Below, in pieces: positions 51,931 through 62,723 of a stretch of 64,000 bases of DNA. The position numbers and the translations under genes were made by a program. Source of the DNA: Lithodes maja (taxonomy: Eukaryota > Arthropoda > Malacostraca > Decapoda > Lithodidae); contig JBAKBP010013067.1 of the NCBI GenBank assembly GCA_037953745.1, positions 1 through 64,000 of the forward strand, given 5' to 3'. The notes under the pieces are model-generated. The model was not told the DNA's origin. It did no database searches and saw only the letters and a program-made list of their open reading frames with translations. Positions within the stretch are counted from its first letter, which is position 1. Every line of letters begins with the position of its first letter.

Positions 51931-53009
51931 CTAAGATATAATTGGTGCAACCACAGTAATATTTATCCACAAAGATAAATAAAGTAATGTGTATAAACAA
52001 AAAGGAACCAGCTGTCGTGAACCCGGAAAATTCAAACTACGGTATATATACCAGCTAGGATTCATGACAGCATTTATGAGTCTGATTTGTTTGGCCCTGT
52101 CAGAGACATTGAGCATACCAAGTGACTGAAGTTGTTCCTGGCCAATATGCAATCTGGGTCCTAGGTTCAGCATGAACCTAACCATTTTATTTTGAGTGAC
52201 CTGAAGTTTGTGCTTTGCTGATTTAGATGATGCAGAGTACCAGGATGACACAGAATAGTCAAAAGGACATTGAACAAGCGCTTGGCATAGGGACGTTTTG
52301 GTCGCCGCTGGCAAGCATCCCACCTGTCTATACCGGTATTTAATACGTGCTCTACATTTACTCAGGATTGATTCCAAGATTGTTTCACCTGACAGAGTCG
52401 AGTCCAGTTTTAGTCCGAGATATTTCACTTGTGACACTGTTATGGGAATATCATTACAGTTGACCGAGAAGCTCTCAATGTCTTTCAATTTGCGTTTTGT
52501 TCCACATAAGATGGCTTGTGTCTTGCCCAGGTGAAGAGATAGTCTATTGTCCACTAGCCCATCACTACACGATTCTAGTTCTTTGGAAAGAGGGGCAGCA
52601 ATACTTATTGGGTCTTTTCCTGAAACCAGAAGCACACTGTCGTCAGCATACAGTAATAATTTACACGATACGCTCAGTTCCATGTCGTTCACATAACAGA
52701 GAAAGAGTAAGGGACCAAGGATGCTTCCCTGCAGGACCCCACAGTTAATTGGCATAGGATCAGAAAGATTATCATCAATTTTGACTCTTTCTGTTCTACC
52801 ACTAAGATAAGATTTAAACCAGTTCACTGACCCAATGCTTGTAGTTTATTACATAGGGTATTATGGTCTACTGTATCAAACGCTTTTTGTAGATCAAGAA
52901 GAACCATACCGGTGTAATTACCTTTAGAAATTTCATTACGAATGTGATCTGTTAGATGGATGAGACAGGAGTCTGTCGAGTACATGCCTCTGAATCCTGA
53001 TTGAAACAT
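51931..53009 (-). pseudogene. RT palm to C-terminus of the CR1-like LINE
   Basis: QSGFRGMYSTDSCLIHL and VLLDLQKAFDTVDHN (motif A) lie in one frame (53009-52824). After a shift come CGVLQGSILGPLLFLCYVND (motif B) and LLLYADDSVLLVS (motif C), then VKYLGLKLD and a C-terminal region with LGMLNVSDRAKQIRL. Confidence 0.88.
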
Positions 53010-53167
53010 TTAGGTTAGAGAGCTCCTCAAATGTGTATTTTGGTGTAACATTTTGCAATCCAAAGTGTTTGGGTGTATGCCTTTGTCCCTGTAGAAATTT
53101 TGAAAGGTGGCAGTTGTTGTGGTGTATTTGTTGAGAGGTTGCGGTAGGTTCTGTGCTAGTGTGTTTG

Positions 53168-53826
53168 CTATGGAAGTGAAGAAGGAGTTGAAGTAGGTTG
53201 AAATTTGTCGTTTATAACCTGATCCTTAATTTTGAGAGCAATATTAGTGTTAGATGAATCCCTTGCCTTGTTGCTGTAGCCTGTTGTTTTTAAGTGCCTC
53301 CAAAGTTTTTTGGGGTTACTCTGATATTCCTCTGCCTTATTGTGGAAATAATTAGATTTCGCTGATTTAATTTTCCTACTTAGTTTATTCCTAGCCCTGT
53401 TGAACTCCTGTTTCAGTCCTTGATCCTGTCTATGTTTCAGTAGACTTTTTAACAGATTGTCTCTATGTTCCAGATGGTGTAGTATGTCATTGTTGATCCA
53501 TGGGTCTGACCTTGCTTTAATTCGTATGTCTTTCAGAGGAGCTATTTCGTCTTGGATGTTTGTGATGATGGTTCTGAAGCCAACCCATGCGTCATTAACG
53601 TTTGTATTTCCAAACACTGGAGACCAATCTGTATTCCATAAAATGTAAAAAAAAAAATCTTTGTTGTGGTTTCTGAGTGACCTTGTTCTAATGACCTTGT
53701 GATTCTCTAGGGTAATTTTTGGAGTTTTATGTATACAATATGTGACGAAGTGATCACTTATCCCCGTTTGTATAACCCCTGATTGTGATATTTTGTCCTC
53801 TCTGTTACAATTTACATGGTCTAATA
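53168..53826 (-). pseudogene. Endonuclease end and pre-RT region of the CR1-like LINE
   Basis: LLDHVNCNRED and SDHFVTYCI (near 53825-53735) complete the endonuclease with its SDH motif. The frame 53617-53168 gives SDPWINNDILHHLEHRD and NKAEEYQSNPKKLWRHLK, the usual region between EN and RT. Confidence 0.8.
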
Positions 53827-53868
53827 GGGGGTGTTTGGTGTTTTGGTGAAATTAATAAAATAAAGATT
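53827..53868. repeat. Left copy of a 42-bp direct repeat flanking the tRNA-derived insert
   Basis: GGGGGTGTTTGGTGTTTTGG.. recurs at 54148-54189 with one mismatch. Confidence 0.9.
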
Positions 53869-54147
53869 ATTAGTAGGTTCAGGGATATTTCGTCGCGAGG
53901 CCGGTCTATATGATCTGTGCCCCATGATATTCTTTCCTCTCACTTAAACAGTAGGCTACCATAGCGCGGTTGGGAATATGAACATGATTAGATTAATATC
54001 CAGTATTCGAGAATGGATAATTAGTCGTAGGCGTGTGCATAAACCTATAACCGTCCTGGTGGTGTAATGGTTAAGGTGGCACAAATATGTGTGTGATAAC
54101 CCGGGTTCGAATCCTGGTGGATTATATATACTCTAATTAATTTCATT
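53869..54147 (+). mobile_element. tRNA-derived SINE-like insert
   Basis: 279 bp between 42-bp direct repeats, within the CR1-like endonuclease. It contains a pol III promoter pair (below) near its right end and finishes with an AT-rich tail. About 180 bp lies before the tRNA-like part, which is unusual for a SINE. Confidence 0.6.
54052..54122 (+). ncRNA. tRNA-like sequence with pol III A and B boxes
   Basis: Box A TGGTGTAATGG (54060-54070) and a perfect box B GGTTCGAATCC (54104-54114). The T arm pairs (CCGGG/CCTGG), but the acceptor stem does not close and the anticodon loop is short. It is a tRNA relic, not a working tRNA. Confidence 0.65.
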
Positions 54148-54172
54148 GGGGGTGTTTGGTGTTGTGGTGAAA

Positions 54173-55279
54173 TTAATAAAATAAAGATTGTAGCAGTGTT
54201 ATCAGAGATATGTGTGGGGTTGTGATGAGTTGTTTGTGATTGTGCATTGTCAGTATGTGCCTGTATTCTCGTACAAGCCTATTATTTTGTTGTTTGTAAC
54301 ACAAGTTAAAATCCCCTAGTATAATAGATTCATTCCGGGGGTCTAGTAATGACCAAGTTCGTTCAAATTTGTTTAAGAATTGTGTGTCGTCTGGTGGCCT
54401 ATAGCACACTCCAATTGTGATGGGTTTTGTCCTAGGCAGGTGTAAGTTAATCCAAAGAGCTTCGTGGTTTTCTAAATTGAGGTCGTTCCTAATTGTGTGT
54501 GTGAGGTTGTTTTTTACATACAGACATACTCCTCCCCCTTGTCTATTACGATCATTACGAACCATATTAAAACCTTGAATGTTTAATTCACCATCGTTTA
54601 TACTAGAGTCCAGCCAGGTTTCTGTAATTGCAATTATTGAAGCTTTGGTCTTATCACCTAATAATTTTATTTCTGACACTTTATGATACATTGATCTGGC
54701 GTTGATGAGGATAAAATGGAGCCCTTTGTTGGTGAAAACTCTATATTCATCTTTGAAAGTGTCCTGGCTGGATTCTGAGTTGTCATATGGTTCATTTACA
54801 TTAACATACGGTAATAAATGCAAGCCACGCTTATTGCATAAAAACTCATGTTCATTACTGTCGGTCTTCTTAGAAATGCACTTCATGTGAGCTACAATTT
54901 TACACTTTACACAGTTTTGGATCCTCTGACGTCGTGTTATGAGTGATTCACAAATATCACAAATGTGCGACTGATTTTGTACAGCTGATGTCTTACATTT
55001 AACACACTCCACTTCGTTTCTACTATTAATGTAAGTACATCGATTATGTACAATTTCATTACAACTATTGCATTGTGAAAGTGTACTCCTACTGTTGAAT
55101 CCAATATTACAGACTATACATAATGTCTTCTTACTTTTTATCTTACGTCTGGCGTTGGGGTTGTGTTTTGGCGTGTGATCAGCTGAGCAGTGAAGGTGAG
55201 TGAGCGAGAGAGGGGGACAGGGTGTGACTATGCCTACACTTTGGCCCACCCCTACCTGAACCTCCCCTCGGGCGCGCAC
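54173..55279 (-). pseudogene. PHD-like zinc fingers plus endonuclease of the CR1-like LINE
   Basis: A 368-codon frame. Two Cys/His clusters come first: CIVCNIGF..CNSCNEIVHNRC..CVKC and CDICESL..CVKCKIVAHMKC..FLC (about residues 50-145), each with the C-x2-C .. C-x2-C-x4-H-x2-C pattern of PHD fingers. The endonuclease follows (ILINARSMYHKVSEI, AITETWLDSSI, QGGGVCLYVKNN, GVCYRPPDD, SIILGDFNL). The frame is cut by the insert at 54189. PHD fingers are known from CR1 ORF1 proteins; here they share a frame with EN. Confidence 0.82.
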
Positions 55280-55984
55280 TGTTGTTTATTGTTTTCGTTG
55301 TCCTTGGCTGTTGCTGCTACTTCATTGTTGATGTTGTTGCGAGTGATACCTTCTTTTTTAGTTGTTCTGGCTGCATGTTGAGTTACTTGGGTCACCGATA
55401 TCTGTGGTAGTGATGATACAGTTGAGGGTAGTGTTGAGTAGGTAGAGTGGTGGCACTGTGTTGGTGTTTGCCCTGCGGTCTTGGTTGTGTGTGTGAGCGT
55501 GACGGGAGGTTGGGGTGCCTGCTGGCCCTGCTTGTTGTAATGACTTTTTCTGCTAGGGACTGTTGAACTGTCTGCCTTACTTGATTAGTGGTGAGATTTC
55601 TTCAACGTTGAGCTGGGGCCTTGGTTGGTCTCAATATCTTCACAGCTTATTAGAGTGTAGCACAATAGGTGTTGTAGCGGGGTTGCGCAGGAATGTTTGC
55701 TAAGACGCGTCAGTTTCCCGATGTTTGAAGCTGCCCAGGCAGGAATGGTGACAGAAATTTAATTTGTGTGTGGTTTCTGTATGACGAGGTCCCTTAATAA
55801 TTGCTTAGTGTTGACTTGGTACACTACCGGACCCCTCTGCACCTGTATATCGTCACAGCCCCTCTGGATGTTGAGAAGGATGATAAATAGGGAGAGAGCT
55901 ACGCTCGCCCCCTTCAATCCTCCCGCCATCTTGAGTATGTTCTCACTTGCACTTGACGTAAAACCAATACTCTGAGTTGAACTT
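55280..55984. other. Region between the CR1-like ORF2 frame and the upstream ORF
   Basis: Probably leader or intercistronic sequence of the LINE. No clear protein is seen. Confidence 0.35.
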
Positions 55985-56473
55985 CTATTTCTTCCGTCGT
56001 CCTTCCTCGGCTTCGTTTCTCCTCTCTTTCGCTCGATAAGTGCGGGTATTCGGCGCGACAGTACTCAAGGTTGGCCTCCGCTTTGGTTTGGGTCCTGGAC
56101 GTCCTCTTGGAGTTTCTAGCATCTCGGTCTCGGCTAGGACTGGATTCTCTCTGCGGGGTAGTAACTCTCTTGCATCAGGGTGGGGGAAATGCTGGTTGTG
56201 GGCGGACGGGGCAGACCACTTTAGGGGATACTCTATCTTTTCTACTCCTAATAGGTTCTCTACGGCTGGAGTCGTCGAGTTGATCAGCGGTCTTGAAGGG
56301 GGTTGCAGGTGGGCCTGTGCCGGCTGTGGAGCTGAAGAGGAGGAGGTGTGTTGCCAGTAGGAGGCTTCTTTCGTTCTGTCCCTTCCCTGTCGTCCCGGTA
56401 TGAATCTGGGTCGGTTTCTTGTTGTTGCCTCCCTATTGTCCTGGAGGCCAATTAGGTGGGAAGGATTGTCCAT
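55985..56473 (-). CDS. Basic Pro-rich ORF, possible LINE ORF1 fragment
   Basis: 162 codons, starting MDNPSHLIGLQDNREATTRN, Pro/Arg-rich, ending in a basic run (ERRNEAEEGRRKK). It lies on the same strand, upstream of the CR1-like ORF2, where an ORF1 is expected. No RNA-binding domain is recognisable. The function is inferred only from position and composition. Confidence 0.4.
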   Translation of the reverse strand: MDNPSHLIGLQDNREATTRNRPRFIPGRQGRDRTKEASYWQHTSSSSAPQPAQAHLQPPSRPLINSTTPAVENLLGVEKIEYPLKWSAPSAHNQHFPHPDARELLPRRENPVLAETEMLETPRGRPGPKPKRRPTLSTVAPNTRTYRAKERRNEAEEGRRKK

Positions 56474-56519
56474 GCCTTTGGATGCCCACTCATTGGTCCT
56501 TGATAGGTCGTTTGCTCCA

Positions 56520-57297
56520 CCCTAACCCCACTCACTCACTCTTGCATCACCCACACCATCACTCTGAACACCACCACCCTTACCTTCACCCTCACCCACT
56601 CACTCTCTCATCACCCTCACCATCACTCTGAACACCACCACCAATCCCGGCACCCACTCTCTTCCTGGCTATCACCCTTCCTACTTACTTTGACCAGTCT
56701 AGTCCTCCCCCCATTACATCTGTACCCCAATCTCACTACCTGGCCACCCTCACCCCTACCCTCATTCATCTTGCTCACCCTCATTACTCTTACCCTTCAC
56801 ACCACCAATCTCACCCTCAACCGTCATTTTCACCCTGATCATTCCCACCGCACCCTCATAAATCTTTCACCCTGACCACCCACACCCCCACCCTCACCCT
56901 GATCACCCACTCCCACACAAATATCTTACCCTGACCACCTTTACCCCTACCCTCATTCATCTTCCTCACCCTGACCACCCTCATTCATCAATTTCACTCT
57001 GATCACCCCCACCCCAACCCTCACTTTCACCCCGATCACCCCACCCTCATCCATCTCTCTCATCCAGACTAACCCCTCCCCCACTCATATCCCTCACCCT
57101 GATCACCCATACCCTCACCCTGTGTACTCCACACCTCCTTTCTTACCCATCCTCCATATCACATTAACCCTCACCACCACAACCGTTCTTCCTATTCCAA
57201 TCTTTCTCTCCATTAACACACACACACACACTCTCTCTCTATTTTTCTCTCTCACTATCTCTCTTTACCCACACACTTTCTCTCTCTCTCTCTTTCT

Positions 57298-57349
<52 letters not shown>

Positions 57350-57355
57350 CCCTAA
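56520..57355. repeat. Pyrimidine-rich degenerate repeat (CACCCT-type) ending in (CT)n
   Basis: Irregular units such as CACCCTGATCACCCACACCC recur through 57130; (CA)n and (CT)n follow from about 57216 to 57342. Confidence 0.85.
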
Positions 57356-57960
57356 CAGCCGCGGGTGTCATGTTCCTGTCGTGTTCACACTCATGTTTAA
57401 CAGCTGAATTGCATCGATCATGTCTTTCTCACCTCCCTTCACTTCAATGACCACCGCGTCAAGGTTTCTTTTTTTGTCTTATCTTTCTTTACCGGGAGAT
57501 TCATTCGCAGACGTCATTTCGGCTTCCTGGCCTCCCTTCGCTGCAACTGGGTACAGTTGGCAAAAGAAGTTAACGTCACAGTAACAATAAGTAATTTTTG
57601 TAATACAGTAATTGCCAGACATAAGTTTTTTTTATAGTTTCTTTTACATCACTTTCTACTAATGTCTGGCAGTGTACAAGGACAAGTCTCAAAAAAAAAA
57701 AAATCATATTAATTTACACCCCCAATCAACACCTCTCAAACCTCGAAATAATGTCCTCATTTACATACCTCCTTCAACATCTGGCAGACATCGTTATTGT
57801 TCCCTAATATATAGCTAGCACCGAGACCAGACTTTTTTAACTTGACTGTACCGGGACAAAGGGTGTGTTTTACCAGTTAAGCGGTACAATTGAGTTGGGT
57901 CTCCTTGCCCTCCCCGTGACACCCCCACTTGCTGCACGTGTCACACTACTTTAACGTCAA
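57356..57960. other. Unassigned sequence
   Basis: No gene or repeat recognised. Confidence 0.35.
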
Positions 57961-57964
57961 TTTG

Positions 57965-58320
57965 CAGACAAATTTGTTCGCCCATAGTCACTTCGCCCAC
58001 ATCCTGAGTCGCGTCGCCCATATGATCTAACGTAATCTAGCCTAACCTAGATCGTTGAAAATTAATCGTATGCCTAACCTAACATTATCTAACTTTGTGT
58101 AACCTAAGCTTGCCCACTTTAGCCTGACTTTATTTAGCTAATAGCTTACATTTAAGCTTTCTTAATGTAATTTAACTTTAAAATGTTGCCTAATCTAATT
58201 TTAAATATTCTAACATAAAGCTAACCTAAGCTAAACTATCCCTAGTTTAACCAAAACTAACCTGGTCTACCCTAATCCCCTTCAAAGTGTGGGCAAATTA
58301 ACTGTAGTCTGGATGAAAAT
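57965..58320. repeat. Degenerate (CCTAA)n-like tract between TCGCCCA modules
   Basis: Three TCGCCCA modules (57979-58022) are followed by a decayed run of CCTAACC-type units to about 58275, then GTGGGCAAATTAACTGTAGTCTG. The layout resembles the MITE at 58910 in opposite telomere-motif orientation, so it may be an old relative. Confidence 0.45.
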
Positions 58321-58907
58321 CCCTGTAGACGAAAAAATCATAATCTACCACCGACCTTCCTCTCACACAAGGGGCCTCAATTTGCACCTGACCTGTGCTC
58401 GTGTGATCTGTGACGACGCTGGGGGGAAGCTGCTGTCCGTCTTCGTCCTCATTGTTTCTTTTGTTTGAACCGCTTCCTTTGTAGCCGTGTTCGCCAGTTA
58501 TCTTCCCTAGGTTTTCGTCCTCAGCTGTATCATTTGTTTTGGACCGTTTCTTCTGTAGTCGTGTTTGTGGTATGTAATCACCTTTGTTATGTAGTTATTT
58601 AGTTAGTTCCTTTGTAGAATCTCCTGCATGGTCTGCAGATTTCGTCTCTTATTGTCCACACATAATGTATAGGTGATTAGGAGCCTGGTGTAAATGAGTT
58701 TTTATGAATTCCCTCCTGGAGTAAATACGATTGCGACTTTTTTTTCTTCGTCGTTCAATGTTTGTTTATACCTTGTATGCTCTGCAAAGTTACTTTAACA
58801 ACTCGTTTTTCGCACAGTTCCAACACTATACTGTACCTTTTACTAAAATGTACGTCCTCTCCGTCTAGTCTACGACTTACTCTGTGCTCTTCCTTGCTTC
58901 AGACGGT
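58321..58907. other. Unassigned sequence
   Basis: No gene or repeat recognised. Confidence 0.35.
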
Positions 58908-58909
58908 TA

Positions 58910-59347
58910 CAGGAGAATTCGCCCCGAAACCAAATCGCCCCGCTCTTGGACAACGAGTTCGCCCCGTTTATACCCCCCCCCCCCCCACCACCACCACCAC
59001 CCCTGGAGCTTACCACTTATTTTCATCCCTCCCCCTACCCCTGAGGTCTTCTGTAGTAAAAACTGATGCAAAGAAGGAATTGAGGACATTACTCATGTGT
59101 ACTCATTTGTTAGGTTAGGTTAGGGTTAGGTTAGGTTAGGGTAGGGTTAGGTTAGGTTAGGGTAAGGTTAGGTTAGGTTAGGTTAGGTTAGGTTAGGTTA
59201 GCTTTAGGTTAGGTTAGGTTAGAGAGATGAATAGAGGGGAAATTCTTAAGGAACCCTTTAGGGGAGAGGGGGGACATTAACGGGGCGAACTCGCGGCGGG
59301 GCGACTTCTCAAAGCGGGGCGAACTCGTTTCGGGGCGAATTCTCCAG
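58910..59347. mobile_element. TA-flanked MITE carrying a (TTAGG)n tract
   Basis: 438 bp between TA dinucleotides (58908-58909 and 59348-59349). Ends are CAGGAGAATTCGCCCCGAAA and TTTCGGGGCGAATTCTCCAG-type with one mismatch. Further GTTCGCCCCG modules extend the inverted repeat to about 60 bp. TA target and CAG-like ends suggest a Tc1/mariner-type source. The interior holds C-rich/CCA repeats and the TTAGG tract. Confidence 0.8.
59109..59223. repeat. Interstitial (TTAGG)n, about 115 bp
   Basis: Repeats of GGTTA with occasional GGGTTA, GGGTA and GGGTAA variants. TTAGG is the canonical arthropod telomere unit. Confidence 0.92.
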
Positions 59348-59349
59348 TA

Positions 59350-60460
59350 TTCCTTCAGACTTGTTGGATGTAACAACAATTTATCAAGTCTCTTATCAAG
59401 TCCTGTCAGTAGGCAGGAAAGTCTATGTTATGCCGAGTTGTAATACAACTTAGCTTCGTTATTGTCTTCACTCAAATCCAACTATGGACTTTTAGACTCA
59501 ATATATGCTCAACAGGAACACATCGAACACGTTCTTATTCACAATTATGTACTCAATCAGGCTGTAATAAACACAATAAGCACACATAGATAATTATATA
59601 CTCTCATTTATTAAATGGCATAGAAAGAGATCATTAGGTTCACTTAGCTACTATTTGGGAATAGCAAGATAATCTGGTTTAGTTAGTTATAGCACAATAG
59701 GTGTCTTAATAACCTCTATACAGTATAGCTGGACCTGAAATGTGAACTTAAACTTTACTTAACTATTATAAGCAATAGTAAGCAAATCACTGAATATATT
59801 TAGAACACACAGAGGTCTCTGAATAACATACTAATGAACATAAAATAATGGATAGTATTACTGTGGAAATATGCAACTATATAATTATGGACATACATAT
59901 ACATAGAATAACTCCTTGATAATAATATTTATGAGAGTTGAGTATCTATCGTGAATTATTCTGATAAGTTCAAGAAGTGTTGATTTGAACTCGGAAATTA
60001 TTTACTCAACAATATGGTTAACCGCACGAAGATTTCTATAGTTATCGTTCAAGAGCGCGAGACGAGAGGCGTCCTAGAAATATGAAAGAGGCCGCGCGTA
60101 AATAAATATGACCAGGTAAGTCAACAGGTCATCTACTAGACTGAGGTGCGGAAAATAGTTTATGCGGTTAATGTGCGATGTTTATCTTGAATATGGGAGG
60201 AATACTTTAATTTAAAAAGGAGAAGGGAGCTGAATTGTTTTGTTAATTATGTAATTGGCTTATTGTGAGAAAATTTATATTAAGAATATACAATTACTGA
60301 ACTTGCATAATTATGTAATAATAATCTCATGGGTCGCGGAATTCAGATTTAATGATTTAGATATACTGAATAAGAATTCAATATTGAATACAACCTAACA
60401 TGAATCATATAACATTTTGACTCAAGTAGGTTAAGAAACGCATTCATAAAATAGCGTGTA
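59350..60460. other. Unassigned AT-rich sequence
   Basis: No gene seen. TGTTGGATGTAACAACAATT near 59363 could be an LTR start, but no matching end was found. Confidence 0.35.
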
Positions 60461-60690
60461 CTAATAGTTATAATAATACTAATAGTATAAAATTGGCGTA
60501 CACGACGAAGTTGCACTTAGATAAAAATACCTGGTAAGGTATGAAGGAGATCTGAACTGGTTAATAGATTCCTATAACTAATAGTTATATAATACTAATA
60601 GTATAAGATGGCGTACACGACAAAGTTGCACTTGGATAGAAATACCTGGTAAGGTATGAAGGAGTTCTGAACTAGTTAACAGATTCTTAT
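60461..60690. repeat. Two tandem copies of a ~117-bp unit
   Basis: Both contain CTAATAGTTAT, GGCGTACACGAC, AGTTGCACTT and ATACCTGGTAAGGTATGAAG. GATCTTGGGCACAGATCT is also duplicated further on (61161 and 61233). Confidence 0.88.
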
Positions 60691-62723
60691 AAGGAATACA
60701 GAACGAATTAGCGTTGTATTCGAGATTGTGAAATAATTAGATAATAGATCTATATACCACTAGAATTCCTAAACGAAATGGATCGAAATTGTCTATTTCA
60801 TAATAGGATAAGTAAATAAGTTATTCACGAAGGAACAAGTTAATACAAAGGATCACAAAGTGTGAATTGGGTTTCTGAAGAAATTGGATTTAGCTTATAA
60901 CTTTAATCAATAATATTTCTTCTAAAGAATGAGAATCTGAGTTTAATTAAATATGAAATTGAGCGTAGGTTCTAGGTAAAAGTTAGATTTGAGTAGGGAA
61001 TAGATACACGGTATACACTTCAACTTCAACTTGTTACATACATAATAGAATGGACATATACAAGGAAAACCTGCGAGTATTCGGCTTGGATATCAGTTAA
61101 CACGAGTATGTAACGTATGCGTAATACGATTTATAAGGTGGTAGGCACTAGTTAAAACTAGATCTTGGGCACAGATCTAACTCAATAATTAATATGGTTT
61201 CTGAAGGATTAATACATAACACAATAAATATCGATCTTGGGCACAGATCTACATAAGAATTAGCACTGGAATAATCGCATATTTTATCTTACCTTCACAT
61301 CAATAATCACAACGTAAGACACTCAGAGACACTTAGGGTAGGTTAGGAGGATAGTAGTTTGAGTGCAAGTCTGGCCGACGTGGATCGTAGATTCGGCTGT
61401 CTGGACTTCAGGGGGAACTGCCTCTCACGAACAGGAATCCAAGGTCCTGGCATCAGAAGGAACACAGCATGTCTCGCTGTAGTCTCGAGGGGGAAGGGGA
61501 GGCAGTTTCTACTTCAGTTAGATACTCCGTGCTTTTCAGCCTTAAGAATATTTCTTAGGTAGAGGTGCTTGACCCTAACCTTCTTTAATTTCAGTGAGAC
61601 TATGTTCAAGTTATTTCTTAGGTTTAACTTGTAGTAACTCAACTCTAGAAGGATATAGTGAATGGTTGTGATGTAATTTGCGAAGGTAATACTTAGTCTA
61701 AAAATACATGGTGGTTATAGGTTTGTACATAATCATTATAAGTATTTTATTTAATACCCTCGTTGTGGTTACGAGGTCTAGGTCAGAGATAATTGTAACT
61801 TGTGATTCTATGATAATCAGGAGTTATTCATGGTTCAGTTAATATCTCCGTGAGTATCTAGGTTCTCGGGGTGATGTTTAGTTCTCCGGAACGGTACTCC
61901 AAGAGAGGTCCTAGTATCCCCACTTGTTTCTATAACATTCCGATCTCTGATGTCTAACTTGCATAAGCATTTGTTCGTTATCTTGCAAGTCCGGCTGTTG
62001 GTCGAATGGAGGCTGGTGATAGGTTGAGGTGGTTTGAAAGCTCGATGGTGATTGGTCCAGCTTCCCACTCTTTGGTATGGGAGACTGACCTAACTTCCTG
62101 GTCTTTAGAGAACGGGAATGACCTGAGGTCATGGGGCACTTCTCTGTTCTGTTTTCCTCTAAAGCATGGGAAGCTTGTATAGATTCCCATTTCTTCTGTT
62201 GGCTTCTTCTCCTGTCCTTTCTATTCCTACATGTCTTACTCAACCCCGTTACTTCAGTCTAATTCTTTGTTAAACAAACTGTGAGGGATATAGGAATGTC
62301 AAATTTGCTATTACTACTAATACTACTACTACTGGAATATTGTCCTACTTTGCACTTTTACTGGGGAATTCTGTCCATGGTGATAGCGTCCAGATATATT
62401 TTGTTTAGAGGGTTTTATTTACAACCCCAATTAAACTATCTTTCTTTAATTAATTAATCGCTAAGCATCCCCCCCCCCAATTATAGGAATAAGCTCACAG
62501 ACCATTAACAGTGCAGATTAACCAGAGTTAAATAGTTTAAAGCGTATCTGTCTGTGATTTACATGTTTTGGAGTATTCCAACCAGTATTGTCATCAACGT
62601 ATATTGATTTAGGTTAGGAAGGAGTGGTTAATGTGGGTGTAGATGAAGGATGAAGGTTAAACTGGTGAGAGAGGGACGATGAGTGTTGTCGTGGTTGCAA
62701 TAGAAGAATTACCCGTTTCCTAG
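60691..62723. other. Unassigned AT-rich sequence
   Basis: No supported gene. Short open frames on both strands have no recognisable domains. A C run is at 62470-62478. Confidence 0.35.

Larger units (their letters stand above)
51791..56473 (-). mobile_element. CR1-like LINE with PHD-like fingers before the endonuclease
   Basis: Reading leftward: a possible ORF1 (56473-55985), ORF2 with zinc fingers and endonuclease (55279-54173), pre-RT region (53826-53168), RT palm and C-terminus (53009-51931). It is interrupted by a 279-bp tRNA-derived insert. An internal deletion near 53010-53165 removes early RT motifs. Confidence 0.75.

Noticed and set aside
54052..54122. Functional tRNA gene
   Set aside because: Box A and B are good, but the acceptor stem does not pair and the anticodon loop is abnormal.
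59109..59223. True telomere end or chromosome-fusion scar
   Set aside because: The tract is short, interstitial and enclosed by the inverted repeats of a TA-flanked MITE.
59363..62270. Possible long AT-rich LTR starting TGTTGGATGTAACAACAATT
   Set aside because: No second copy, matching end, PBS or coding interior could be found in the window.
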